A stretch of DNA of 64,000 bases from Pseudoalteromonas luteoviolacea. Lineage in GTDB: Bacteria; Pseudomonadota; Gammaproteobacteria; Enterobacterales; Alteromonadaceae. Below the pieces are notes generated by a model, which ran no database searches, had not been told where the DNA came from, and saw nothing but the letters and a program-made list of their open reading frames with translations. The stretch is from contig NZ_CP015411.1 in the NCBI RefSeq assembly GCF_001750165.1, forward strand, positions 2,818,001 through 2,882,000, given 5' to 3'. Both the position numbers and the translations under genes were made by a program. Of this stretch, positions 9,372 to 18,719 are shown in pieces (the first letter of the stretch is position 1; each line of letters starts with the position of its first letter).

Positions 9372-12311
9372 TTATAAATATATGAACCTCTCCTGCTCAA
9401 TGCTCTGTAAAAAGTCTTCTGCAATCGCCTTATTTAACTCTGATTTAGACTTTTTATCTTTATATTCAATGACAATTTCTTCGATTTTTTTAAGTATTGC
9501 CCGACGCGAGTTTACTTTACTCAAATCGGTTTTATGATACTTTTCAATTTGTTCAGATACCTTCGCCTTACTATCACTTTGTTCAAAGAAGTAGAGTATC
9601 TTTCTTCTTTGTACTGCATTATCCCAAACTTTAGGGCTCCAGATATAAGAATCTCCTTGAACGACTTTTTGATCAGTTTCCATCATGCTTCGTAACTTAT
9701 CAAACTGGGCCTTCTGTTTTTTGTCTTTTAGTAAGCTTCCGTAATCATTCAATAGCTTAGGTCTCTTCTCTCGTGGGTTCACGTCAAACAACGTTTTTCT
9801 TACAACTTCCGAGATCTTACGTTGTGCCTGCCCTTCATTCTCATACTCAATATCATTGTTCTCTTGTTTATGTGTGCTAATCCATTTATCAACCGGTTGA
9901 TCAATAGGTTTAACCTCCGATTCAGATACTTCAGCTTGCGTAAACACATTCTGTTGAGATGCGTTACGTTTAATTTGGTAGCCTTTTCCTGACTCATCTT
10001 TCTCTATTGTCCCTTCTAGCGTGTATTCGCCAAGTTTCCAATTACCAAACGTCATAGACGCCAATTGCTTCTCAAAAAACAAAGCCTTGGCTTTTAAAGC
10101 TGCACCTACTGCGGCATTCACTTCTCCATGGAGCTTAAAATTACCCTCGATAGGACTTTCTTCGTTCATTCCGAAGTGGCCAAATGCTTGATCATCTCTA
10201 CCATTTGTATACTTCAACCCACCTGTAACCGAAACATCACCAGTAATTTCACCGCTGAGTTCTCCAAAAATAGATGCCTGAAGTTTTGCAAGATAAGGTA
10301 AACCGATAAATCCAAAACCGTCTATTCTCGCTTTAGCCAATGCCCCAGCCCCCACTTTACCAGTGACTTCATACAAAGAGGCCTGCTCATTTTTCTCCAA
10401 CTGAGTTACATCTAAACCCACATTTGCTTTGACTTCAAATCCCCCTGTGACTTCAATGCCAACACCTGCTATACCTGCAACTAGCGGAACATCGATGTTT
10501 AATGCTGGTATACTGACACCTTGCTTCCACTCACCACTAATCCCGCCTTTTTTCTTCTTATTGTCATAGTAAGCTTCTAAACCGAGCACTCGCGCTCTTA
10601 AGCTTTGAATGCCGTTATTTTCATCCTTTTCATAAGTAAACTTACCACCTTCAAACTTCAGTGATGACAATCCCTGATGAACTGTGAGCTGTTTTAGATC
10701 AAAAACTTTTTTCAAACTAGAAGACTCAGTAAATAGACTAGATTCAACGACATCATCCTCATTAAGCACTTTGCTTGAGTCATGTTCTAAATCCATAAAA
10801 GCGGTTTCTGCTTCAATTTTATCTTTCGTAAATTTGGCTTTTGTCATCGCCAAAGTCATTTTAGTGTGCTGGCTAATAGGAATAGTGACGTCAGCTTGAG
10901 CGATTTCCCCACCGAGATGCTCATCATGATAAGTGACTTTTGCTTTTGATAAAGATGCCGTAACACCTTTTGGCAAACCATATAAACTTACATCAGTCCC
11001 GATTTCAAATTCAGGAGACGCATTTTCTTTAATACTCACTTCACCTTCAGGATTGGATATTGACAAGTACTCAGGTATCACTTTAAAAGTGCTTGATGAT
11101 GATACTTTTGCTCTACCGGATTTAAACTTACCAGTAGTATCCATTTTTAAATCAAACTCACCATCCAACTGCTTTTCTGCCCATAGTGGTACATGGGCGT
11201 CACCATTAAAGTGAACCTCATCTTGACCTTTATTGTAGCTAAGTGCAATTTTGTCTGATTTTACTTTCCCCTTTGCAACTGATAAGCCGTGAATACTTGC
11301 TCCAAAGAAAGACAGTCCATCATCATCAAGCACCAGCTTGTCTCCCATCACTTTATCAACATGAATATAGTCCGATAAGTCAATAGATGATGATTCAAAT
11401 ACAGGTGCTATAGTCAGCTCCCAGCCACTTCCAAACGGCAAATTAACTTCAATATCCCCGCCCAATTTTTGACCCATAAGCGACACTTGCGCTAAGCCTG
11501 TCGCTTTGAGGCCAGCTCTTTTTTCACTGTGACCAACTTCGTCCCACTCTCCTAATTTGGGCGGGTTTAGCCCTAAAGAAATAAACTGATTTTCAACCAA
11601 GTTAGCATGGCTTTGTGCTTCTTCTTTTTGTGATAAATCATCACCTTGATTGTCTACCTCATCATCATTCTGACTACCTATAATATATCCTGTCAGCTTA
11701 CTTGTGAGTGCATTTTGAATACTTTCAACCCAATTTTTTAAAGCATCAACAAAATCTTTTAATTTGCTATGAGCTGACTCTATAGGCTCTAAAATACCAA
11801 AAATATACGACTCCGTGACATCGCCACCTCGAAGGTGTGCTATCCAACCTCCGTTGTATAATTTATTGGCAGCCCAAAGCCAAATTTTGCCAAACGCCCA
11901 CAATACCGCCGAAATAACCCCTTTTGGAATTGATGCAATCACATCTATTGCTTTCACTATTGCGGCTAGCCAAGGGCTTAGAGACTTAATTGATGTAATA
12001 GCGTATGTCAGTAAACCTGAAATGGTATGCTTGACTGTTTCCTTGATACTTGCTTCGCTCCAGAGCATTTGCAATGCATAATCTCTAGCTACATGAACGC
12101 CAGAAGATAAAATGTTTACATTAACGGCGCCAGCACTGAGAGTTGTGATTTGCGGCCTTCCCAACTCCTCACTCACTATGGAGGCTGTTTCCGACTTTTT
12201 AAAAGAGGGGTCACTTTGTAACCCGTTTATATTTGTCAGTAAAGGTGACTTGAGTGATTTATGCATCAGTTCCTTAGAACTGCTTGCGTTTTTAGCTTCG
12301 CGAGTTTGCAT
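9372..12311 (-). CDS. Large (979 aa) protein of the eCIS-type cluster, candidate cargo/effector
   Basis: I recognise no named domain. Residues about 85-230 are hydrophobic/amphipathic helices rich in Trp and Ile (TISGLLTYAI, PWLAAIVKAI, VLWAFGKIWLWAANK). Residues about 260-800 are a long series of beta-strand repeats (patterns such as EVHFNGDAHVPLW, EFDLKMDTTGKFKSG, SGEITGDVSVTGGLKYT). The last 150 residues are highly charged helices. It has no signal peptide, so it is not Sec-exported. It is the last gene of the fibre/ATPase cluster and has a good ribosome site (AGGAGCTTATCGC-ATG). Large signal-less proteins at the end of eCIS loci are often cargo. Mif1 of the Pseudoalteromonas luteoviolacea MAC cluster is a possible relative, but I cannot test that. 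Confidence 0.55.
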   Translation of the reverse strand: MQTREAKNASSSKELMHKSLKSPLLTNINGLQSDPSFKKSETASIVSEELGRPQITTLSAGAVNVNILSSGVHVARDYALQMLWSEASIKETVKHTISGLLTYAITSIKSLSPWLAAIVKAIDVIASIPKGVISAVLWAFGKIWLWAANKLYNGGWIAHLRGGDVTESYIFGILEPIESAHSKLKDFVDALKNWVESIQNALTSKLTGYIIGSQNDDEVDNQGDDLSQKEEAQSHANLVENQFISLGLNPPKLGEWDEVGHSEKRAGLKATGLAQVSLMGQKLGGDIEVNLPFGSGWELTIAPVFESSSIDLSDYIHVDKVMGDKLVLDDDGLSFFGASIHGLSVAKGKVKSDKIALSYNKGQDEVHFNGDAHVPLWAEKQLDGEFDLKMDTTGKFKSGRAKVSSSSTFKVIPEYLSISNPEGEVSIKENASPEFEIGTDVSLYGLPKGVTASLSKAKVTYHDEHLGGEIAQADVTIPISQHTKMTLAMTKAKFTKDKIEAETAFMDLEHDSSKVLNEDDVVESSLFTESSSLKKVFDLKQLTVHQGLSSLKFEGGKFTYEKDENNGIQSLRARVLGLEAYYDNKKKKGGISGEWKQGVSIPALNIDVPLVAGIAGVGIEVTGGFEVKANVGLDVTQLEKNEQASLYEVTGKVGAGALAKARIDGFGFIGLPYLAKLQASIFGELSGEITGDVSVTGGLKYTNGRDDQAFGHFGMNEESPIEGNFKLHGEVNAAVGAALKAKALFFEKQLASMTFGNWKLGEYTLEGTIEKDESGKGYQIKRNASQQNVFTQAEVSESEVKPIDQPVDKWISTHKQENNDIEYENEGQAQRKISEVVRKTLFDVNPREKRPKLLNDYGSLLKDKKQKAQFDKLRSMMETDQKVVQGDSYIWSPKVWDNAVQRRKILYFFEQSDSKAKVSEQIEKYHKTDLSKVNSRRAILKKIEEIVIEYKDKKSKSELNKAIAEDFLQSIEQERFIYL

Positions 12312-12356
12312 GCGATAAGCTCCTTTTATGATTGAAAAGCGACATGGATCTAAAGC

Positions 12357-12382
12357 AATCGAACTACATGCACAGTTCGATT
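12357..12382 (-). other. Intergenic hairpin inside the cluster
   Basis: A perfect 9-bp inverted repeat (AATCGAACT, 8-base loop, AGTTCGATT) lies between the 428-residue and 979-residue genes. There is no T run, so it is more likely an RNA stability or processing site than a terminator. Confidence 0.4.
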
Positions 12383-12503
12383 ACTCCGAGGATAGGAAAT
12401 AGAAAATGAGGCAAGGATGTAGTTGCTATCGATATAGCCGAGGTAAGGAAAAGGCAGTGCGATTTTTTAGAGTAACAACTAGGAATGATTAAACACTACT
12501 ACA

Positions 12504-13790
12504 TTATAAAGCAGCAACTATCTTAGACGCATCAGAGTCTGACATAACTTGTTTTTCCAAATCGGCCAGGGGCGTTTTATTCTTTTTAAGTTGCTGTAAA
12601 TATTTCTTACTATTGTCTTCTAAACTTTTATCCTTATCTTGGCCAATTACATAATCATCAATGAAGGTTTTGCGATTGCTGACAGAAACCGTATCAAGCT
12701 CCATCCAGGTTTTTATGATGTTCTCAAGGTATAACTGCTGTTCAGGTGTGGTGGTCGCCCGCCAGTTCCCGTCAAAATCCATCCAGCCCAATGACTTAGA
12801 TATCACTCCTGCCATGCTACCGACACCGTCTATTACGACCTTATTCATATTATGGTGTTTACCTAAGCCAACATCCCTACCAGCCTGATTGTTGCCAGCT
12901 TCTTCAAAGTAAACCGTTTTAATACCCATGGATGCAATAGGTTCTAAATTGCCACTTCGGCCACCAAAATGTGTCATTTTATCACTATATTGACCAAAAA
13001 ATGCGTACTGACGTCCCATGGAAACGTAACCTGCTTCTTTTAGTTTATTTACTGTAAAGTTTGTATCAGCAGATAAATTTGTACCCAGAGCAGCTTCTTG
13101 ATCTGTAGTTAAAGAACCAGCTATCGCATGCTGTTTTTTATCTAGCTTTGAAATTATGTTATTCCCTGCGCCAGTACCGAGCCAATGCTCAGTTTTAGCC
13201 GTTTGCAGAGTGTTCTTCGAACCAGATTTTGCAGGATCCCCCTTAAACCATAAAACAGGGTTTCCAGCACTATTACGCGCCTTCAATTTTTTTCCTAGCT
13301 CAGACTCATCAGCGTCTCTGCCATAATCGGCATATAATGAATCTTTTAGTGAAGTCTTATTTCCGGCTCCCTCATAATAGGTAACAAATGGATCAATCTT
13401 ACCCGTTTGAAAAACGTTAAGTGGTACCTCGCCTGGATTTTTATCTTTCTTATATTTATTGCTCCAAGTTTTAATAGATTCCGTACGACTCTCATGTACA
13501 TTTGAAGCTTCGGTTTCGTAAACATATGTATTGCCTTTTACATTGTGTGTGCTAAGCAAGCCATATAGTCGGTCATCTATTTTTTGTATATCTGCATTTG
13601 TATCCTTAGGCACAGAAATAAGCAAACCATTGTAGACTTGAGCATCTGTTTCATTTTTTAGAGCCAAGCCTGTTCCGGCAATCGCCATTCTAGAGTCACC
13701 ACTCATTTGAATATTAAAATGAACCCAGTTATTTTTGTTCTTTTTTTTCAGTTCAGAAACACTAGGTTTTTTATCACTTATTTGTTGCAT
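12504..13790 (-). CDS. Cluster protein of unknown function, paralogue of the next gene upstream
   Basis: The 428-residue soluble protein has no signal peptide. It is homologous to the 505-residue product encoded just upstream. Both have a hydrophobic strand VLW (here residues 179-181), a short VNKLK segment, then an aromatic segment QYAFFGQYSDK followed by HFGGRSGNLE at 274-283. The matching segment in the paralogue is HVGLRSGNIE. Strand/helix alternation suggests a Rossmann-like or GT-B-like fold. It could be a toxin, a modifying enzyme or a cargo chaperone; nothing identifies it firmly. AAGGG ribosome site. The spacing to the following 979-residue gene is 192 bases and contains a 9-bp hairpin (12357-12382) without a T tract. 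Confidence 0.5.
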   Translation of the reverse strand: MQQISDKKPSVSELKKKNKNNWVHFNIQMSGDSRMAIAGTGLALKNETDAQVYNGLLISVPKDTNADIQKIDDRLYGLLSTHNVKGNTYVYETEASNVHESRTESIKTWSNKYKKDKNPGEVPLNVFQTGKIDPFVTYYEGAGNKTSLKDSLYADYGRDADESELGKKLKARNSAGNPVLWFKGDPAKSGSKNTLQTAKTEHWLGTGAGNNIISKLDKKQHAIAGSLTTDQEAALGTNLSADTNFTVNKLKEAGYVSMGRQYAFFGQYSDKMTHFGGRSGNLEPIASMGIKTVYFEEAGNNQAGRDVGLGKHHNMNKVVIDGVGSMAGVISKSLGWMDFDGNWRATTTPEQQLYLENIIKTWMELDTVSVSNRKTFIDDYVIGQDKDKSLEDNSKKYLQQLKKNKTPLADLEKQVMSDSDASKIVAAL

Positions 13791-13943
13791 ATTAACCCTT
13801 CACTTGCGTTATAAAAATTGGAATTATCACCAATAAATAGTGACAGTAAAAATATCGAGCAACCGAATTAACTTCAGTAAAAAATCTAAGCTTTTGGTTT
13901 GATGTGAATTTATACTTGGGCAATTTATACCAGTATGAATGAA

Positions 13944-15461
13944 TTATTTCCCTGATAGAAAAGACTGAATAGTGTTTGCAATACGTGTAATGTTTTCTGC
14001 TCGTTCACCAGATGTTTTGTAGGCTTTAAGTATGAATGTTTTTAACTCCTGTTTAAGACTTTTTGAACGAGCCAAGTCTGTTAAGCCAGCTTCTACAATT
14101 CCTTTAACGAGTCGATCAACCTCTTTTATTAAAACGTTATCTTGATTTGTATCGTTATCTTGATTTGTATCTTTATGTGCACCATCAGGTTTATAATTTT
14201 TTTGTTCAATCACCTGAATGAACTCTTCAGCCATCCCCATAACTGTTGGTGAGTGAGGTAAAACATCGCGATGAAAGCGGCCGAACTTTTTCTTACGTTC
14301 TGGATCTTGGTTACCTTTTGTTGTGTCATGAAGCGCTTGAGCACGTGCCCCTCCTCGCAGCTCTAACACACCAAAATACTCATGAGGTACAGTATCGATA
14401 GATAAAACGTCAGAGTTTGGCATCACAATTAAGTTTTCTATGTTGCCACTGCGTAGCCCTACATGAACTACCTTTTGAGAACGATTGCTTAAGCCCCACC
14501 AAAACCCTTGCTGTAAAGTTCGAGGTTGCAGCCTGCGCCCTTCATGGTGTCTTGAATGGTCGACATCAACGTCTTTTATATGTCTGAATAAAGCGCTCTG
14601 GTGCATCCTAGTTAAGTCTACAACACTATTCTTTTCTATACGGTTGTCTTGTTTAAGCTTATTGACCAGTGATGAGTTATCTCCAGCAATGACAATCCTA
14701 TCAGTCTTCTCAATGACTCCAGCAGACAAAATTTCTCTATACACGCTCTGACTAGTCTTGTGTCGATTATCACCTTTAGGGTTAAATTGACCTTTTTTAT
14801 CGAGATCATTCTTCCACCTTTGAATTTGTTCAGCCTTATTATCGGAAACACGATTGTTCCAAAGCACCAAGTTTTTCTTGCCGTCAATTTTACTCAGAAT
14901 TTTAGTTACTTTTTGGTTATTAATTTCATAACTTGGATCATGCATAATTCTTGGGTGAACCCAGTTTAGCCAAACACTTTTCATATCGTCACTAAATTGC
15001 GCTAACTTTTCCTCTTCTCCAAAATCGGCATCAAGTTCATGTAATTTCCCCCCATCCAACTTTTGCAATCTTACTTCATTTGGTACCCCAACAACCCAAA
15101 CGTCTTTATTTCGCTTTATGGCGCGAATATCATTCGCCTTATTAAGGGCAATATTTAATTCAGTATCGGAAGAGTCATTTTTTTTAAATGGAAATGAAAC
15201 AACAATCGCTTTGTCACTATGTGCCAATGCATATTTGCCTTTCTCAAAATCTCCTCGTTCTTTATGTGTCGTAATGACCACTTTATTTTGAAAACTGGGA
15301 GTAACTTTCACCATATTCGGTTTAATTTTGACACGCTGGTTTTTACTGCCTTTTTTTGGCGTCTCGATGGAATGGTCAACCAAATCAATGTACCAAACTT
15401 GATCTCTTTTCGGATGAGGTGCCATATGTGATATAGGGGTTTCTTTGGGCTTGCTTAACAT
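13944..15461 (-). CDS. Cluster protein of unknown function, paralogue of the following gene
   Basis: The 505-residue soluble protein has no signal peptide. It alternates strands and helices in a Rossmann-like way: NLVLWNNR at about 197-204, DRIVIAGDN at 254-262, then VVDLTRM. The conserved QGFWWGLSNRSQKVVHVGLRSGNIE segment (318-342) is shared with the downstream paralogue. A sugar-nucleotide or glycosyltransferase-like enzyme is conceivable from this pattern, and glycosyltransferase toxins are known eCIS cargo, but that is a guess. Near the C-terminus an 18-base tandem duplication adds a second DTNQDN. The ribosome site is weak. Confidence 0.5.
   Translation of the reverse strand: MLSKPKETPISHMAPHPKRDQVWYIDLVDHSIETPKKGSKNQRVKIKPNMVKVTPSFQNKVVITTHKERGDFEKGKYALAHSDKAIVVSFPFKKNDSSDTELNIALNKANDIRAIKRNKDVWVVGVPNEVRLQKLDGGKLHELDADFGEEEKLAQFSDDMKSVWLNWVHPRIMHDPSYEINNQKVTKILSKIDGKKNLVLWNNRVSDNKAEQIQRWKNDLDKKGQFNPKGDNRHKTSQSVYREILSAGVIEKTDRIVIAGDNSSLVNKLKQDNRIEKNSVVDLTRMHQSALFRHIKDVDVDHSRHHEGRRLQPRTLQQGFWWGLSNRSQKVVHVGLRSGNIENLIVMPNSDVLSIDTVPHEYFGVLELRGGARAQALHDTTKGNQDPERKKKFGRFHRDVLPHSPTVMGMAEEFIQVIEQKNYKPDGAHKDTNQDNDTNQDNVLIKEVDRLVKGIVEAGLTDLARSKSLKQELKTFILKAYKTSGERAENITRIANTIQSFLSGK
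14136..14171. repeat. 18-bp tandem duplication inside a coding region
   Basis: The unit GTTATCTTGATTTGTATC occurs twice head-to-tail (14136-14153 and 14154-14171). It encodes two copies of the hexapeptide DTNQDN in frame in the 505-residue protein, probably in a flexible linker. It is a slippage-prone site. Confidence 0.85.
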
Positions 15462-15514
15462 ATTAAAACACTCTTTATTACTAACACTTTTATAGGAAAG
15501 GCGTCACTAATAAA

Positions 15515-17773
15515 CTACTCACTTTGTAATTGCAGTGAATAAAATACTTCCCTTTTAACGCCTTCATGTTGGGTTTTTTGAAGCTCTTTAAAACCCAGCT
15601 GTCTTAAGATCTTTCTAGAAGCGGTATTATGTGCCCAGGCAGACGTAACAATATGCGTATAATTCTGATAAACAATCGAGTTTCTAAGGTATTGAATAAC
15701 TAACGCTACACTTGATTTACCAAACCCTTTTTGTTGATAGTCACATCCAATCCAAAATGATAAATGCAAGCTGTGCTCATAACTTACAATGCTTTCGTCC
15801 TGTATTGCATGGTTAGAGGGAAGAAAGTCGACAACTATACCGCCTACAAAACCCACCGCTTCATGTACAATAGCAAAGTGCGCTTTCTTATTTGAATTAC
15901 CTTCCTCTAGCCAACTGAGCCACCGTGCTTGAAGCTGCTCAAACGACTCGAATTTATCCCCTCGCAAGCTTTCAGAGATTTCCGGCTTACGATACTGCAA
16001 ATAATATTCAGCTAAATGATGCTCTCCCAAAGGTACCACCTTGAGTGCAACTGTTTCATTGTGCTTTTCAATTTCAGCACTCAGGTCACACCAATCTAAG
16101 TTAGTCCAACGTAATTCATAAGCGTCAATATCAGATGCAAGGCGTTTTGATTGTTTATCTGTAGGAGATAAAGTTAATGCCAAATCTAAACTTTGTTTCG
16201 CAGTTAAAAGTTCACCTGTCGCGAACGCTGCTACTGCAAAGTTATGTAAGCAGGCGGTGCTTGGCCCGCAACTTTGCATACAGGTTAAAAAACAACTTTT
16301 AGCCAGCGCCCAATGGCCTACATCTATCGCAAGTAAACCGAGATCAAAGCCAAAAGCGTCATGATCTAACAAAATGATATAATTTCCCCATACTCGGTTA
16401 AGCAAATCACACCACTCAAGACGGTGCTGTAACGTGATCCCCTCACTGATTAGACGTGACAGGAAAATGGCCAGTACCTTTGGATCATATTCACTTTGTA
16501 CTATATGAGCTCGTATTTGCCTCTCTGTCAGTACCTTAGCCGCACCATGCAAACTATCAATAACGTATTCAGCCGAGTCAGGGCTTTTTAATAAACAGCA
16601 CTGCTCGAGTTGGTATCGAGTCAACAGAAAATCATCATTTTTATAGTTTTGACTAAATAACACATGCAGGGCTTTTTGACCAAATGGGAATTGGACTGTA
16701 TATCCGTGGCCTATATGGCTTGTAAGCTGCTCGACAAGTTCAAAATCTAACGGTAAAACCATTGTGTTTTCAGTCAAAGGGCATGTCAATGTTAATCCAC
16801 GTTGTTGCGCAAAATCACTTAATAGACTTAAGCTGCCTTTTGGAAAAGCTAAATTCACGGTTTCAAGTATAGATACAACTTCAAGCGGCAAAGAAAATGT
16901 TTTAATTGCGCCTTCGTTCATTCTCTGCTCAAGTGCTTCATTTAAACACACACTAAGGCCGGGACTCAGATTATTCGTTATTTCGCTTTTATCACGTAGT
17001 TGCCATTTGCACTCTATCGATTGCGTCTCATCTTTGTTTGTAGTGGTTAAGGCCGCCTTATTTTCTTTACGAATATTCCAAAACATCGGCATCTCAGGAT
17101 TTGACTTGCTCTCAAACTCACTCTTTTCGATTGCTTTGTCCTGCTGTAATAACTGGAACTCGGCCTGATACAGGGCTTGACCATGGAATTTGCATAAATG
17201 CTGAGGAAGCTGAGAGAACAAGCCATTTGCAATAAAAATACCTGGATTTGCCGATAGATCCAAAAATTCCCCTTCAATACACTTTTGAGGAAACTCTTTG
17301 TCGCTGTAAAAATCCCACGCGATTATTTTCGCATGACCATTTTTATAAAAATGACTAAAATCTGGGTGCTGAGACAATTTATCACTGTACTTAGAGTTGT
17401 ATGAAGCAAAAAGACAACATACATTAACCTCTTTAAGCCCTTGTGAATCCATACTATCAAGCAATTTATACAGCAACGATAGACCAAATTGATAAGCAGC
17501 TGTATGAGGAAAAACAATATACAACGACTTTGATGTATCTAGATACTGCTCCCTAATAATGTCATGGCAACAAGCTAAAATCATTTTAGTGTATGTATTT
17601 AACCATGCCTGATTAAGCCAGCTCTCAACGGTATTTGCACCCTGTGGCGAGTCTGGCCACAGTGATGTGTCAAATGAACAGTCTTGTTTTTTCGCCCCCT
17701 CTACCCGCCCCCTCTGTAAACTCGGTGAATTAAGCATATCATTCATGTTTTCTAATTTATTTTTTATCGTCAT
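15515..17773 (-). CDS. Large cluster protein with C-terminal GNAT acetyltransferase domain
   Basis: This 752-residue protein has three apparent parts. Residues 1-450 are unrecognised. Around 470-560 are helical repeats resembling TPRs (HWALAKSCFLTCMQ, NFAVAAFATGELLTAKQSLDLAL). Residues about 575-750 are a GNAT N-acetyltransferase of the RimJ type, shown by the acetyl-CoA loop QQKGFGKSSVALV and the ASRKILRQLGFKEL segment. GNAT enzymes acetylate amino groups on proteins or small molecules. Within an eCIS-type cluster it could modify a structural part or be a cargo. The ATG at 17773 has no clear ribosome site; internal ATGs at 17746 and 17737 are alternatives. The gene is on the same strand and in the same presumed transcript as the fibre genes. 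Confidence 0.6.
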   Translation of the reverse strand: MTIKNKLENMNDMLNSPSLQRGRVEGAKKQDCSFDTSLWPDSPQGANTVESWLNQAWLNTYTKMILACCHDIIREQYLDTSKSLYIVFPHTAAYQFGLSLLYKLLDSMDSQGLKEVNVCCLFASYNSKYSDKLSQHPDFSHFYKNGHAKIIAWDFYSDKEFPQKCIEGEFLDLSANPGIFIANGLFSQLPQHLCKFHGQALYQAEFQLLQQDKAIEKSEFESKSNPEMPMFWNIRKENKAALTTTNKDETQSIECKWQLRDKSEITNNLSPGLSVCLNEALEQRMNEGAIKTFSLPLEVVSILETVNLAFPKGSLSLLSDFAQQRGLTLTCPLTENTMVLPLDFELVEQLTSHIGHGYTVQFPFGQKALHVLFSQNYKNDDFLLTRYQLEQCCLLKSPDSAEYVIDSLHGAAKVLTERQIRAHIVQSEYDPKVLAIFLSRLISEGITLQHRLEWCDLLNRVWGNYIILLDHDAFGFDLGLLAIDVGHWALAKSCFLTCMQSCGPSTACLHNFAVAAFATGELLTAKQSLDLALTLSPTDKQSKRLASDIDAYELRWTNLDWCDLSAEIEKHNETVALKVVPLGEHHLAEYYLQYRKPEISESLRGDKFESFEQLQARWLSWLEEGNSNKKAHFAIVHEAVGFVGGIVVDFLPSNHAIQDESIVSYEHSLHLSFWIGCDYQQKGFGKSSVALVIQYLRNSIVYQNYTHIVTSAWAHNTASRKILRQLGFKELQKTQHEGVKREVFYSLQLQSE

Positions 17774-17855
17774 AACAAGCAGTAAGGATTTCTAAATTAA
17801 CAGAAGCAAAATTTAATTATTGATAAATATGGTAGCCGCTGAGGGTTAAGTGCTT

Positions 17856-18248
17856 TCACACTGTTTTAATTATGTAATATAAGTTTATCGTTTCTTGTGG
17901 CGCACTCAGGTGTGGGCGACCAAACTCACCATCACATAAAGCGTAGCCAGTCGGAATTTGTTTACCAGACCATAATATGATTGCACCAACGGGCATCGAA
18001 TCCCGATTTTCAACCATACTTAATTGCTCTGATGTCTTATCTTCATTTGCCAACCAAAATGTACCATCAACGATGAGATCACCACTCACTTTCAAATCTG
18101 TTGTCACTTTCAATGATGAGGTACCCCTTTGGAGGCCATCTTCACCATTCAAAAAACATGCATCTAGCCACTTAGCAAACTGAGATTCCGTCGGCTTTGC
18201 ACCGCGTTTAAAAAAAGATTTAAGCGTTTTTCTTAAAGAGTTATCCAT
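17856..18248 (-). CDS. Short fibre protein with phage tail-collar C-terminus
   Basis: I start at the ATG at 18248, preceded by GGAG at 6 bases; an in-frame ATG at 18302 would overlap the upstream gene. The 130-residue product begins with a helical anchor (TLKSFFKRGAKPTESQFAKWLDA) that matches the N-terminus of the 684-residue fibre in the same cluster. After a short beta stretch it ends in a tail-collar-like module (PVGAIILWSGKQIPTGYALCDG). Phage tail-collar domains sit at fibre tips or knobs. It probably attaches to the same baseplate position as the large fibre, as a short alternative tip. It is 19 bases after the preceding gene's stop. Confidence 0.65.
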   Translation of the reverse strand: MDNSLRKTLKSFFKRGAKPTESQFAKWLDACFLNGEDGLQRGTSSLKVTTDLKVSGDLIVDGTFWLANEDKTSEQLSMVENRDSMPVGAIILWSGKQIPTGYALCDGEFGRPHLSAPQETINLYYIIKTV

Positions 18249-18267
18249 CGTAAACTCCGTCGCACGA

Positions 18268-18663
18268 TTACTCAGGAAACTTATCGATTGCGCCATACCC
18301 ATCTAAGCTGAACGCTTGCCAAGCTTGTTTGTGTGGGCCATGTTCAACTAACTTAAAATAGCGATTCGAGCTGTTTTGAGTCTCCTTTAAAGCCACAATA
18401 TTGCCAAGTTCAAGCTCTATAGACAGCCGCTGCCACATTCCAATTGAGCTAATTTGGTACAGACCATTTTCGATTTGTTGCTGTTGGCTTGTTAACAAGA
18501 CTAGAGATTGCCAATAGCTTGGGGGCATGGGCTGTGACAAGGATATGGGTTCTTCAAATACACTATCGACCATACTGATAAAACCGATATACCTTTCAAT
18601 GTATTGCTGGTGCTGATCTATTCTCTTGAGTAAAGCGTTGACATTTAAGTACTTAAAAGCCAT
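18268..18663 (-). CDS. Small fibre-module protein
   Basis: The 131-residue product (start at the second ATG, 18663, placed 6 bases after GAGGG) is one copy of a fibre module that recurs in this cluster. The features are RYIGFISMVDSV, then a strand LVLLTSQQQQIENGLYQISS, then IELELGNIVALKETQNSSNRYFKLVE. It aligns clearly with the 139-residue protein upstream (RYTGIIDRVNSV, LLTKQSTPSQNGVYQ, IELGNLVEL..SSTVFYKLME). Such modules occur in phage tail-fibre proteins. The role is presumed structural: a part of, or cap on, the target-recognition fibre. Confidence 0.6.
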   Translation of the reverse strand: MAFKYLNVNALLKRIDQHQQYIERYIGFISMVDSVFEEPISLSQPMPPSYWQSLVLLTSQQQQIENGLYQISSIGMWQRLSIELELGNIVALKETQNSSNRYFKLVEHGPHKQAWQAFSLDGYGAIDKFPE

Positions 18664-18688
18664 GTGCATCCCTCATTTTTATACAAAA

Positions 18689-18711
18689 TGGCCAAGGGCG
18701 TAGCTTGGCCA
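18689..18711 (-). other. Intergenic hairpin between two fibre-module genes
   Basis: An 8-bp perfect stem (TGGCCAAG, 7-base loop, CTTGGCCA) is followed on the minus strand by TTTTGTAT. This could be a weak terminator or attenuator inside the cluster, one of the sites a RfaH-like factor might let polymerase pass. Confidence 0.45.
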
Positions 18712-18719
18712 GTTAACGA

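Noticed and set aside
14136..14171. Tandem repeat as the start of a CRISPR array
   Set aside because: Two direct units without spacers, in frame within a gene.
16764..17168. 134-residue plus-strand frame inside the GNAT fusion gene
   Set aside because: Shadow frame; the opposite strand encodes a continuous 752-residue protein.
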